Shown here piece after piece: positions 31,801 through 39,605 of a stretch of 64,000 nt of DNA. The position numbers and the translations under genes were made by a program. The stretch is from contig JAJTTP010000041.1 in the NCBI GenBank assembly GCA_023313575.1, forward strand, positions 1-64,000. Reading direction: 5' to 3'. This DNA is from Eutypella sp. D-1. Lineage: Eukaryota > Ascomycota > Sordariomycetes > Xylariales > Diatrypaceae. Each line of letters begins with the position of its first letter. The stretch's first letter is position 1. A model generated the notes under the pieces. It ran no database searches. It was not told the origin of the DNA and saw nothing but the letters and a program-made list of their open reading frames with translations.

Positions 31801-34800
31801 GGCTTTTCAATAAGAGATATACTGAAGGAGCGCCTCCAAAGGCAGATAGATAACGGTGGAAATAAAACAATATACGCAAGAACTCACCCTGCAGATGCTC
31901 AATTAGATACACTTGCTTTGCGTCAGGAGCTAGTAGAGCGGTATAGACTTAGTGGCGATACCGCTTATATAATAAAGAAAGTCGGTGTTGGTCATCTTAA
32001 GGGCGAAGAACAGTTGTGTAGCCCTTCGGGGAAAGCATTAAGGCCTTCTACATATTTATTAAATCTTCTTTAAAGTTATCGTTTTGCACCAATGATATTG
32101 AAGCTATCAGTACCCTGATTTTTTAAATTTAGATGATGAGTTTATAGAATTTGATTCATATTTAGTACCAGAATCTGATTTAGAAGATGGAGCTTTGAGA
32201 ATGTTGGAAGTTGATAATAGAGTTATCCTTCCGGAATTAACACATGTAAGATTTATAATTAATTCAGGTGATGTTATACATAATAAATAGTAGACATTTG
32301 CTACTATTTAGAGTGTAAAAGAGCCAAACTCCGGGGAAGCCCTAAAGCTTTAGTAACCAAAGCAACAAGGAAACTTATTAACTGGCTTGATTAATGACTC
32401 AAGGTAAGGTAGTATCACTAAAGATGAAAGCGCCTTTTAAGGCTTAGCGCGCTTATCTCGTGTTTGAAATGGGTGATCGCGGATCTAAGTCAGTAACCAT
32501 ATAACGAAGTTTATAGCTCTTTATTTTAGTAAAAGTATGTATCCGTGTTACAATCTATAACTAGATTACTGTAAAAGAGCAACGAGTATACGGTTCTTCA
32601 ATACAGGTGCTAAATATGTCACTCTAATATTGTAAGATATACTCTAGTCACCGGTAAAGCCGGTTCTTGGGCGAAATTAAGTAACCCAAGATTAAAGTTC
32701 CCACTTAACTGTCCTATACTGTATAAGCTTAATAATCAAACTTGTAAGTTATTGTGGTACGTCTTGAAATTATTGCAATAAAAACCTTTTATTAGTAGGT
32801 TTACTTGTTCTTTATATTATTTTCTTTTTTAAAGCTATGTCTTACGTTGTCTATTACATGTTCTTATCCTTATCTCTATCGGGATCAGGACCAATAAGTT
32901 CTGTATTAACTTATATTGTTTTTATTTTCGAAGTAAGCTCTAATGCATATAAAGTCAGATTTCCTAGATTTATTGGTACGAAAATACCATTTAGCATTAA
33001 TTCACCAAGTGGCAATGTTAGATTCTATAGCACAACACCAAATAAAACTACTTTTAAAGATTTTAAAGATATAACTGCGGATGTATTAAATAAATTATTA
33101 AAAACTCAAAAAGTTTATATAACAGAAGCTGAATTAACTAGACTTAAAGCTATACCTGGAGTTAGATTCGGTTTACCTTTAAATGATCAAACCATTAGTG
33201 CTTTTGAAGGTTTAGTAGGTAAACCTAACACTAGGGGTATAAAAGCGGGTGTTTATATTTTTACGCATATCGCGTCTGGGGCAAAGTATGTAGGGTCTAG
33301 TAATAGCTTATCTAGAAGACTAGATCAATATTTTTCTTTTAAGCATTTTAATCAAAGAAATTCAGGGTTACTTATACCTTTAATTTATAAAGAGGGATTA
33401 AAGGCGTTTAATCTAGAAGTTTTTGTTATACCTGACGACCTAGGTTTAGAGTTTAAAGATTCAAATAATTTCAATTTTAATTTTTCTTACTTATTTTTAG
33501 AACAGTTTTACTTGTTACATGAGAAATTTAATCTTAATACCCAAAGAATAGTTAATTTTCGGGTTGATCAAGGTAAGACTGTATATATTTATAGCTTAGA
33601 TTGGAAAGTTTTATATTATTGCGGTTGTTCTTTAAATGAAATTAAAGGTGCTTTAGGAATACATTACGCTACTTGCACTAATTGCATAAAAACAGGGGAC
33701 AGTTACTTAGATTTTTTTAGAATTTCAACCGATTATTTAGATCGTGCAGAAAAAACCAAACTGAGTTTACAAGAATTGTTGAATTTAATTGACATGAAAA
33801 GAGAAGAAGCGTTAAGGAAAAGTTATAGCGCTAAGTTTAGTAAAGCTGTTATCATTAGGGAAGAAAATCAAGAACAAACACTTGAATTTCCTAGTATAAC
33901 TATGGCTGTGAAATATTTGCGTAGTTTAGGTATCACAGCTGATAGAAATCAGTTAGCTAAACATTTAGATACTAATAAACCATATAAAGGGTATATTTTT
34001 TCAAAAGCTTAAATGTAGGAGTTTTAAAACTTAATAATTTAAGTGGTTCGTCTTATGCAGTACCTTCTTTAGGAATTAAATGTGATGCATATCCTGGTAG
34101 ATTAAATCAGGTCTCAGTTTTTATTAATAGAGAAGGAGTATTCTACGGTCTTGTACAATGGCCGAAACTGTAGTGAACCTATGGTTACAAACCATCAAAT
34201 TGCGGGAAACCCCTAAAGGAATCTTATCCAAGTAAGTATGGTAACATATTTATGGCACAGGTAATGACTCGTGGTATGGGAAGATCAAGATTTATAATTC
34301 AATGGGCAATCCGCAGCCAAGTACCAAATTTGAATTATTTGGTATGCAGTTCATCGACTAAACGGTGGTTGGTGTTATTAATATTAATAATGCTTAAGAT
34401 ATAGTCAGTCCCCACTTGAAAGGGTGCAGAAAAATATTAGTGAATACTAATATTTTCCAAAATAAATATATATTTGATTAATATAGATGTTTAGGGAAAT
34501 CTACAATAGTTTGCTAAACTTATTAATTATGTAATAAAGATTTTTTAGTATAATGAGTTAAATTCCCGCTGTATTACCTTAATAATACGTTTAAAGCTTT
34601 GGTCTTACTAGGACTCTTGTAGTGTTGCATTGTAGAGGTTATATGGCGGTAAAGCCCGTAGTATGTTCAAAAATATTTTTTAGTTTAGTAAAATCTTCAA
34701 ATAACCCAGAATCGTTAGCGTTAGAACATATCAATAGTAGAAAACCTACTATTTCATTGATAATCAATAAAATATTATTAAATCAAAACTTAGTTGTAAC

Positions 34801-36126
34801 TGACTCTAAATTAAACCAATTATTAAAAGTTAAAGGTGTTGAATTCGACCTTCCTATATCTACACCAGAAAATAATAAACTTTTAGATGAATTGACAGGT
34901 AAATCTATGCATAAAGGTTTTTTTGGTGTGTACATATTTATACATAAAAACACAGGTGATAAATATGTAGGTTCATCTAATTTACTTAGACGTCGAATGG
35001 ATTATTACTTTAAAGGTAATTTTTATTCAGTGGGCTTATTTTTACCTTTACTTAAAAAAGAAGGGTTAAAAGCTTTTAAGTTAATGATCTTTAAACTAGA
35101 TAGTAACAAATTTAGCAGACAAGACGCTTTAATTTTAGAGCAATACTATTTATTAAACAAAGAATTTAATTTAAATACTTTAAGAGTTGTCAATGCTGGA
35201 TCGCTTCGCACAAAAGGTGATCCTGTATATGTTTATGATCTGACTTGTAGTACTCTTTATTATCATGCTAAATCTAAAATTGAATTAAAGAGAGTATTAA
35301 AAATACATACTGAAACTGCAAAAAAGTTTGTAGATTCTAAACTACCTTATCTCAATAAATTCTTGTTATTAAGCTATCCTATAGCTACTGCTTCTGTAAA
35401 GAATATTTCTATAGAAGAATTATTAGGTATAATGCAGAAAGAAAGACAATATGCCTATACGTTAGGGACTCGTAGAAGTATACCTGTTGAATTAGAAATC
35501 CAAGAAGGAAATACTTTTGTAGATCATGTAGGTCATACTTTAAAATTTGATTCTTTAACTTCTTGTATTGAATATTTAAGAGGATTAGGTTTAACTATAA
35601 AAAGAGATACTTTAACAAGATATATAAAAATGGGAAAAGTGTTTCATAATTTCTTATGTAAATATTCGGATAAAGTTTTACCAGATAATTTTGAAGAAGT
35701 CGGTTTAATTATGGATGAATATCTCAAATTAAAAACAGATATGGATTCCTTAAAAGTAAATCGAAAAAAAAAAAAACCCTTATTAGTAAAAGGAGATAAT
35801 TTCGAACAAGAATTTTCAAGTATTATGGATACTATTAAATACTTTAATACTTTAAATATTAAATTAGATAGGAAAACTTTATATTTGCGTTTAAAAGACG
35901 GTAAAAATTATAAAAGTTATTATTTTTCCTATAAATAACTTCTCTCGATACGGCGTACGAAGTACCCGCGCTAATAAAGTATACTAATAAAAATATATTT
36001 ATTACATTAATTTTTGTGTAGATTTTGCAATGTAGCGAGATTTGCGGTATTCTCCATTCATCGATGCCTATTGTGATGGAGTCTGTTTCATTAGAGAGAT
36101 TCCTTTTATGGCTTGAAACTCAATAA
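25812..36126 (+). CDS. cox2: Cytochrome c oxidase subunit 2, seven exons
   Basis: Cox2 carries the CuA centre that receives electrons from cytochrome c in complex IV. Exons: 25812-26015, about 27433-27462, about 28672-28701, 30212-30307, 32087-32281, 34051-34149 and 36028-36126, in total 250 codons plus TAA, the standard fungal length. Key parts: [20 protein letters not shown] (exon 1), KYLNHGT and LIELIWTITP (exons 2-3), [15 protein letters not shown] (exon 4), HQWYWSYQYPDF and [20 protein letters not shown] (exon 5), [19 protein letters not shown] (exon 6) and the CuA motif [14 protein letters not shown] (exon 7). TGA encodes Trp in exons 1, 3 and 5. Two tiny exons (about 10 codons each) flank intron 2, whose ends are uncertain. 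A partial second exon 5 lies at 31612 and a decayed copy of the 3' part at 39605-43440. Confidence 0.93.
26148..27311 (+). CDS. LAGLIDADG endonuclease in cox2 intron 1 with an in-frame GC insertion
   Basis: The group I intron is 26016-27432. The frame is open from cox2 exon 1 to TAG at 27309 with TGA as Trp; the first suitable ATG is 26148. Motif 1 is [13 protein letters not shown] (about 26412) and motif 2 [12 protein letters not shown] (about 26886). NKLFSTST (about 26350) lies before motif 1. Within the second domain the inverted 49-bp GC element (26990-27036) is inserted in frame after LTQH, adding about 17 residues ([15 protein letters not shown]) in a position normally held by one or two residues before [11 protein letters not shown]. 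The ORF survives, an unusual tolerated insertion. Confidence 0.86.
26990..27036. repeat. GC double-hairpin element, inverted copy inside an endonuclease ORF
   Basis: The sequence CCGTTCCCCT ... GGGGATACGG is the reverse complement of the elements at 3425, 4197 and 52714 with small differences. It is the only copy of this family inside a reading frame and is translated in frame. Confidence 0.87.
27469..28356 (+). CDS. GIY-YIG endonuclease in cox2 intron 2
   Basis: The intron is about 27463-28671. The frame continues from the small exon 2 through ATG 27469 to TAA at 28354, with TGA as Trp. FIRNYSSLP (27541-27567) is an R-x-Y-S site ahead of the nuclease. The catalytic core is [19 protein letters not shown] (from about 27646). 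Then come [10 protein letters not shown] and [17 protein letters not shown], three NUMOD3-type repeats ([47 protein letters not shown]) and a NUMOD1 module at the end. The group I core (TATGCTGGGAACTTAT near 28402, CAATCAGCAGGAAACC near 28500, TCTCAGAGACTACACGTGAA near 28540) follows the ORF. Confidence 0.88.
28843..30057 (+). CDS. LAGLIDADG endonuclease in cox2 intron 3
   Basis: The group I intron is 28702-30211, with the same core as nad2 introns 1-5 (AATCACGGATCTAAATC, AAGAGCAACGAGTGG). The frame is open from cox2 exon 3 to TAG at 30055. SRQLSSSKS (about 29036) precedes motif 1 [13 protein letters not shown] (29143). Motif 2 is [12 protein letters not shown] (29621). Both acidic residues are kept. 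TGA encodes Trp at several places, among them 29914. The ending [12 protein letters not shown] is typical. It appears intact. Confidence 0.87.
30308..31060 (+). pseudogene. Decayed LAGLIDADG_2-type endonuclease in cox2 intron 4
   Basis: From exon 4 the frame reads on for about 40 codons to [10 protein letters not shown] then TAA (30434). One frame away follows [20 protein letters not shown] and LLGDA (30442-30515), the hallmark N-terminal motif of the second LAGLIDADG family (as in many cox1 introns). The middle is lost. At 30815-31050 the C-terminal part is recognisable: [27 protein letters not shown] and [21 protein letters not shown] further motif-like piece [11 protein letters not shown] occurs near 31095. 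The gene cannot make a full protein. Confidence 0.75.
31227..31346. repeat. Back-to-back hexanucleotide arrays (CCATAT)n and (GGATTA)n
   Basis: 31227-31282 is nine CCATAT units plus CC. TCC follows, then 31286-31345 is ten GGATTA units, the sixth being GTATTA. The two arrays meet at CCTCCGG, the centre of the small GC hairpins (ATATCC TCC GGAT) scattered in this genome, so the arrays look like slippage expansions of the two arms of one such element. Confidence 0.92.
31612..32073 (+). pseudogene. Partial second cox2 exon 5 joined to an unknown ORF
   Basis: After TTTG, bases 31612-31690 read [20 protein letters not shown], the start of cox2 exon 5, and diverge from the active exon at 32087 after about 20 residues. 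The same frame stays open to TAA at 32071. The unknown part contains [19 protein letters not shown] and [17 protein letters not shown], which I cannot assign to any family. Then TTTTG and the true exon 5 follow. The pattern matches the nad3 and nad2 cases: an insertion carrying its own piece of host gene. An alternative exon cannot be excluded without RNA data. Confidence 0.6.
32837..34012 (+). CDS. GIY-YIG endonuclease in cox2 intron 5
   Basis: The intron is 32282-34050. A group I core (AAACTCCGGGGAAGCCCTAA near 32328, GGATCTAAGTCAGTAACC near 32481, GCAACGAGTATACGG near 32579) precedes the ORF. The 391-codon product starts with a hydrophobic leader ([18 protein letters not shown]), then VRFYSTTPN (33017-33040), an R-x-Y-S site. 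The catalytic core is [20 protein letters not shown] (from about 33247), followed by [20 protein letters not shown] and two NUMOD1-like modules near the end. No TGA codons are used. It appears intact, with a decayed paralogue in the duplicated region near 40200-41460. Confidence 0.87.
   Translation: MSYVVYYMFLSLSLSGSGPISSVLTYIVFIFEVSSNAYKVRFPRFIGTKIPFSINSPSGNVRFYSTTPNKTTFKDFKDITADVLNKLLKTQKVYITEAELTRLKAIPGVRFGLPLNDQTISAFEGLVGKPNTRGIKAGVYIFTHIASGAKYVGSSNSLSRRLDQYFSFKHFNQRNSGLLIPLIYKEGLKAFNLEVFVIPDDLGLEFKDSNNFNFNFSYLFLEQFYLLHEKFNLNTQRIVNFRVDQGKTVYIYSLDWKVLYYCGCSLNEIKGALGIHYATCTNCIKTGDSYLDFFRISTDYLDRAEKTKLSLQELLNLIDMKREEALRKSYSAKFSKAVIIREENQEQTLEFPSITMAVKYLRSLGITADRNQLAKHLDTNKPYKGYIFSKA
34622..35938 (+). 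CDS. GIY-YIG endonuclease in cox2 intron 6
   Basis: The intron is 34150-36027. The 438-codon ORF follows a group I core (ATCAAATTGCGGGAAACCCC near 34196, GGGCAATCCGCAGCCAAGT near 34303, TTCATCGACTAAACGGTGG near 34351). Core motif [20 protein letters not shown] (about 34926) is followed by [20 protein letters not shown] and several DNA-binding modules. It is a paralogue of the intron 5 protein (shared SSNxLxRR and LKxEGLKAF stretches). A short insertion carrying CGCTTCGCACAAAAGG (about 35199-35217) adds residues SLRTKG in frame. The decayed copy at about 42000-42800 contains the same insertion. Confidence 0.87.
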   Translation: MLHCRGYMAVKPVVCSKIFFSLVKSSNNPESLALEHINSRKPTISLIINKILLNQNLVVTDSKLNQLLKVKGVEFDLPISTPENNKLLDELTGKSMHKGFFGVYIFIHKNTGDKYVGSSNLLRRRMDYYFKGNFYSVGLFLPLLKKEGLKAFKLMIFKLDSNKFSRQDALILEQYYLLNKEFNLNTLRVVNAGSLRTKGDPVYVYDLTCSTLYYHAKSKIELKRVLKIHTETAKKFVDSKLPYLNKFLLLSYPIATASVKNISIEELLGIMQKERQYAYTLGTRRSIPVELEIQEGNTFVDHVGHTLKFDSLTSCIEYLRGLGLTIKRDTLTRYIKMGKVFHNFLCKYSDKVLPDNFEEVGLIMDEYLKLKTDMDSLKVNRKKKKPLLVKGDNFEQEFSSIMDTIKYFNTLNIKLDRKTLYLRLKDGKNYKSYYFSYK

Positions 36127-36128
36127 AT

Positions 36129-36593
36129 ATGGCTAATTTTAAAAGAATTTTATCTAAAATTTACACAAATGGAAAGCTTGCGCTCAAAAAAATTGTAGGT
36201 ATTATATTGTCATTGGCATATTATTTTCAAATCATTATATACAAAATATGCAGCAAGACCTGTGAAACTGATATATTAGAAATATACAGCAATGGTTATA
36301 AAACTGATATATTAGATAATTATCTATTACTGGCAATTCTATGTTGTATGCTTGTTCTTAGTTTACAATTCACACCTATTATTTTTTCTTACTGTAAATA
36401 CACACTTAAATACATTAAAAGATATACAAACTTCAAAAGAATAAAAAACTTGAAAATTCCAAGGTTAGCCTCAATATTCAAAAGAATAAAAAACTTGAAA
36501 ATTCCAAGGTTAGCCTCAATATTCAAAAGAATAAAAAACTTGAAATTTCCAAGGTTAGCCTCAGTAAGAATAGGTTATTATTATGCTAGCTAG
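36129..36593 (+). CDS. Unknown membrane ORF with 45-bp tandem repeats
   Basis: ATG at 36129 is two bases after the cox2 stop, so it could be read from the cox2 transcript. The 154-codon product has a hydrophobic stretch (IVGIILSLAYYFQIIIY), a second (NYLLLAILCCMLVLSLQF), and a very basic C-terminal third made of three 15-residue repeats (FKRIKNLKIPRLASI). I know no homologous family. The repeat makes the tail strongly positive and may bind RNA or DNA (speculation). Confidence 0.45.
   Translation: MANFKRILSKIYTNGKLALKKIVGIILSLAYYFQIIIYKICSKTCETDILEIYSNGYKTDILDNYLLLAILCCMLVLSLQFTPIIFSYCKYTLKYIKRYTNFKRIKNLKIPRLASIFKRIKNLKIPRLASIFKRIKNLKFPRLASVRIGYYYAS
36432..36566 (+). repeat. Three 45-bp direct repeats in the ORF tail
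   Basis: The unit starts TTCAAAAGAATAAAAAACTT and ends GTTAGCCTCAATA. Copies are at 36432-36476, 36477-36521 and 36522-36566; the third differs at two bases (AATTTCC, CAGTA). The unit is a multiple of three, so it expands the protein in frame. Confidence 0.92.
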
Positions 36594-36629
36594 GAGAGCA
36601 CTCATAATCTTGCAAATCAGATTTGCAAA

Positions 36630-37310
36630 ATGAGTAACAAAGATTTAAATATAAAAGAATTAACAACAGAAATGGTTATGAGTGATTTATATTTTTCAAC
36701 TAAATTTGGTCCTCTTTATCATTATAGAAATATCAAAGGATTTATAGATAGAAGTATTTTATTGGGTCTAATAAAAAGATTACAAAAATATAGTGGATGG
36801 TTTATATTCTTTCATAAAACTCAAATTCTAAAGATTAAGTTAGATATGTATGTAGTACATTGGTGGTCTGTGGAAGTATCAGCTTTGAATATCGCTGAAT
36901 ATCTTTTTATTATTGGTTCAATTTTACATATGTCCCTGTTAATTGCTGAATGATGAAGTATTAGGGATAGACATGTATCTATCTTTAATGAAAAAACTCA
37001 TTTACTTCCAAAATTATCTAAAAGTCAAAGGTTTTATTTTCGTTTAGGTGTAGCTATATATAGTGTATCTTCTAGATTAGAAATAATTAGGTGACTTATA
37101 TTTAGATATTTAATGTTTTGTACTTTGGATTCAATCCCCTTATTTATTAAAGTAGAACAAATTTTTTCATTTATTGAATACATCTTAGATTATATCTTAA
37201 GATCAGTAGGGTTCTCTTTAAAAAAGGGTGACCTTGCTCGACTTTTTACCTGGTTATCAGAAAAGGCATCTTCTTTTGGCGCGGTGGTACGATCATGATG
37301 GAATTTTTAA
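36630..37310 (+). CDS. Unknown ORF, 226 codons, probably membrane-associated
   Basis: The frame is open from ATG 36630 to TAA at 37308 with TGA read as Trp at several positions (about 36951, 36954, 37092, 37296), which supports it as a genuine or recently lost mitochondrial ORF. It contains hydrophobic segments around NIAEYLFIIGSILHMSLLIA and FIEYILDYILRSVGFSL. No catalytic motif is recognised. It lies between cox2 and a tRNA-like hairpin, in a region that later received a nuclear gene. Confidence 0.45.
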
Positions 37311-37457
37311 ATATGTGTAGAAGAGTTTTTTTAATATGGAATGTATAATAGATAGTAATCATACCCAAGGAGTAAAGTATCTGTGACGTAAATGTAAATT
37401 TAACGTGTTAAATAAAAAAATTAAACGCAAATATAAGCCTCGTTCTTATATTTGCGA

Positions 37458-37535
37458 AGATGTATTAGTTTAATAGGGAAAAACAATTATTGGTTAGACA
37501 ATAATTAATAAAAGTTCGAGTCTTTTATGCATCTG
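37458..37535 (+). tRNA. tRNA-like cloverleaf of unclear identity
   Basis: AGATGTA pairs with TGCATCT, the D region is TTAGTTTAATAGGG, and the T arm TAAAAG-TTCGAGT-CTTTTA is good. The anticodon arm is an eight-base perfect stem (AATTATTG/CAATAATT) with only GTTAGA in the loop, so no regular seven-base anticodon loop forms. It is likely a degenerate or non-functional tRNA, perhaps the trnR-position tRNA that belongs next to cox2. Confidence 0.4.
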
Positions 37536-37762
37536 GGTAGTTAATGGGATGTTTACATTAACTACTCACCTTGCTGTTAGCTATTTCTAAGAGACAAAAC
37601 GCTTTTGAATCAACGCATCTAACCATCAATTAACGCATTGAACCATCAATCTACGCATCTAACCATCAATCTCTCTTGCTTACTATCCATATCCCTTGCT
37701 TATAAATTACCTTCAATACTTTCCACACTTAAACTATCACAACTTATTCAAACACCATCGCC

Positions 37763-38995
37763 ATGGCTACTGAGCAAGTATCGACTACAGTTCCCCATAT
37801 TGAGGAGCTTGAACGCATTTGTAGGGACCACCCTAGGTTTATAATTAGACCACTATCTGCTTCAGATCTTGAGGCATACCACTCCCTGTGGAAGCAACCT
37901 ATGTTACATCTGAATCAAGACGACACCGATCTACATACCGATTTGAGTCAGACTCAAGACAGGCTCATTCGTATTACGAAAACTCTACCATCCCATGGAA
38001 TGCACTACGCTATCTTCTGGAAGAACTCAGACGGCAGAGAAGGAGAGCTAATGGGCGAAGGAGGGATGAAGATATTGGAGTATTCCTGGCCTTCCCTCTA
38101 TTATACATTCAGGAATGATGCTGATTCTCTAAGGTGGATTTGTGCCTTTGTAAGTATATTGTCAGGTCATTGGAATAGTTTTCCCCGTAAAGAGAAAGAA
38201 ATTCCAGTATATTCCTTCTCTATCCCTCTCGATTTCCTAAAAACTCCGAGACCTGTCGAGCTATTGTGTACTGAGACGAGATCAGATGACCAAGACAATG
38301 AAAGGTACCTGGTGAGCCTTGGGTATGAGCATTGTGGAACATTACCCAATGGTCGTAAGTATTGGCGATGCTTACCGGAGGTTACTGTCTCTACGGTCCT
38401 TCCCAAGGTGGAAAACCTCTCCACGCGTAGGGTCTCCTCCGAGCGCCTTATCCTTCGACCACTCCGTACCTCCGATATTGAGGCATACCACTCCGTCCGG
38501 AAACAACCAGAACCTATGTATGGTTTATCCCGAACCGGGCCAGATGTCGATCTGAATGAAACTCGAACCTACTTCGAAAATAGAAAATCAATGGTGGGAT
38601 TCGGTATATTCTTGAATAACTCAGACGGCCGCGAGGGTGAGCTGATCGGTGAAGTAGGGGTGAATATATTTTCTCGCGGATTCCCTGCGCTCTTTTACAT
38701 ATTAAAGAAGGAGTACTGGGGCTATGGATACGGTACTGAGTTGGTAGAAGCCTTTATAGGATTTTGGCGGAGTCTCCCCCGTGAGGATGCACAGGTGAGA
38801 GTACCCTTATATATGGTAGATTTACGGGAGACATCTAAGGGAACAGAACTATTGATAGCTGATGCTTTTTCGGACAATGAGAGAAGTAAAAAGGTGCTAA
38901 GAAAGGTAGGATTTGAGAAATGTGAAAAATACTCGGGGGTGTCGAAAAGGGAAGTGTTTCGGTACCCCCTTCCAAAGGAAGTATTGAGATCTTAG
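37763..38995 (+). CDS. Tandem GNAT-type acetyltransferase of nuclear origin
   Basis: The 410-residue product has two related halves of the Acetyltransf_3/RimJ-like GNAT fold: RFIIRPLSASDLEAYHSLWK (residue about 34) and RLILRPLRTSDIEAYHSVRK (about 227). The second half keeps the acetyl-CoA-loop region as YWGYGYGTELVEAFIGFWRS and ends VLRKVGFEKCEKY; the first half has lost it (NDADSLRWICAFVS), so it is probably non-catalytic. Nuclear character: GC content far above its surroundings, all Trp codons TGG and no TGA, mixed codon use, and ATG context CACCATCGCCATGG, a eukaryotic cytosolic start. Unless it is translated by mitochondrial ribosomes it is a silent passenger, yet it is intact. Upstream 37605-37680 holds repeats of CGCATCTAACCATCAAT. 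GNAT proteins acetylate amines or protein N-termini; the substrate is unknown. Confidence 0.82.
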   Translation: MATEQVSTTVPHIEELERICRDHPRFIIRPLSASDLEAYHSLWKQPMLHLNQDDTDLHTDLSQTQDRLIRITKTLPSHGMHYAIFWKNSDGREGELMGEGGMKILEYSWPSLYYTFRNDADSLRWICAFVSILSGHWNSFPRKEKEIPVYSFSIPLDFLKTPRPVELLCTETRSDDQDNERYLVSLGYEHCGTLPNGRKYWRCLPEVTVSTVLPKVENLSTRRVSSERLILRPLRTSDIEAYHSVRKQPEPMYGLSRTGPDVDLNETRTYFENRKSMVGFGIFLNNSDGREGELIGEVGVNIFSRGFPALFYILKKEYWGYGYGTELVEAFIGFWRSLPREDAQVRVPLYMVDLRETSKGTELLIADAFSDNERSKKVLRKVGFEKCEKYSGVSKREVFRYPLPKEVLRS

Positions 38996-39535
38996 TTTAT
39001 AAGGGGGGGGGGGTCGCTTCTGATACGAAGGATATGGATCAATACTAAAAAATGTGAAAAAAAAATTCAAAAAACCTAATGAAAAAAAGTAGGAAAAAGT
39101 AAACAAGAAAAAAAGTAAAAAAGGGACAAAAATGAAAAAAAATCATTTTAGTGTTGTTTTATAATTTGCACAACGTTACTTTGAACGGATTCTTCTCATT
39201 ACACTTTGTATTTTCTTTATTGGTTGCGCTTGTTTTGCAGAAAATTCATTCGTTAAAAGCCGCTCGTAGTTTAACGAATGATAATAAATGTTTTTTTGAG
39301 GTCCCGCGCAGGCTCTAGTATCTTAAATGAAAAAAAAGTTAGGTTTTTTTTTTATTGAGTATTGGCGTAATATATTTTTTATGTAAACAGCTGGGGTGGG
39401 GTCATGCTTATTTATTTGAAGTTATAACAAAAAAAAGTCATTTATTAAATAATACTTAATTACCCCTTTTTAAATAAGGGGTAAACGTTCTGAGTGGTTG
39501 ATCGTCAGTTTATTTAATAAAGAAAAAAAATGTAA
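38996..39535. other. Spacer after the GNAT gene
   Basis: A run of G followed by a GC element (GTCGCTTCTGATACGAAGGATATGG, 39012-39036) marks the return to mitochondrial sequence. The rest is A-rich and AT-rich without a recognisable gene. Confidence 0.5.
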
Positions 39536-39605
39536 AGATTATGATGTAGAGGTCTACACTTATCTCGCAGATCTTAATTGTGAAGTTCGATTCTTCCATA
39601 ATCTT
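39536..39605 (+). tRNA. tRNA-like sequence, identity unclear
   Basis: AGATTAT pairs perfectly with ATAATCT, a D-like hairpin GTAG-AGGT-CTAC is present, and the T arm has loop TTCGATT with four pairs. The anticodon arm does not form a regular stem (TTATCTCGCAGATCTTAA), so the anticodon cannot be read with confidence. It is probably a degenerate tRNA. Confidence 0.35.

Noticed and set aside
32837..34012. Idea that introns 5 and 6 of cox2 are group II introns with reverse transcriptases
   Set aside because: The ORFs have GIY-YIG cores and the flanks show group I P3-P8-like pieces; no reverse transcriptase motif (YADD) or domain V hairpin was seen.
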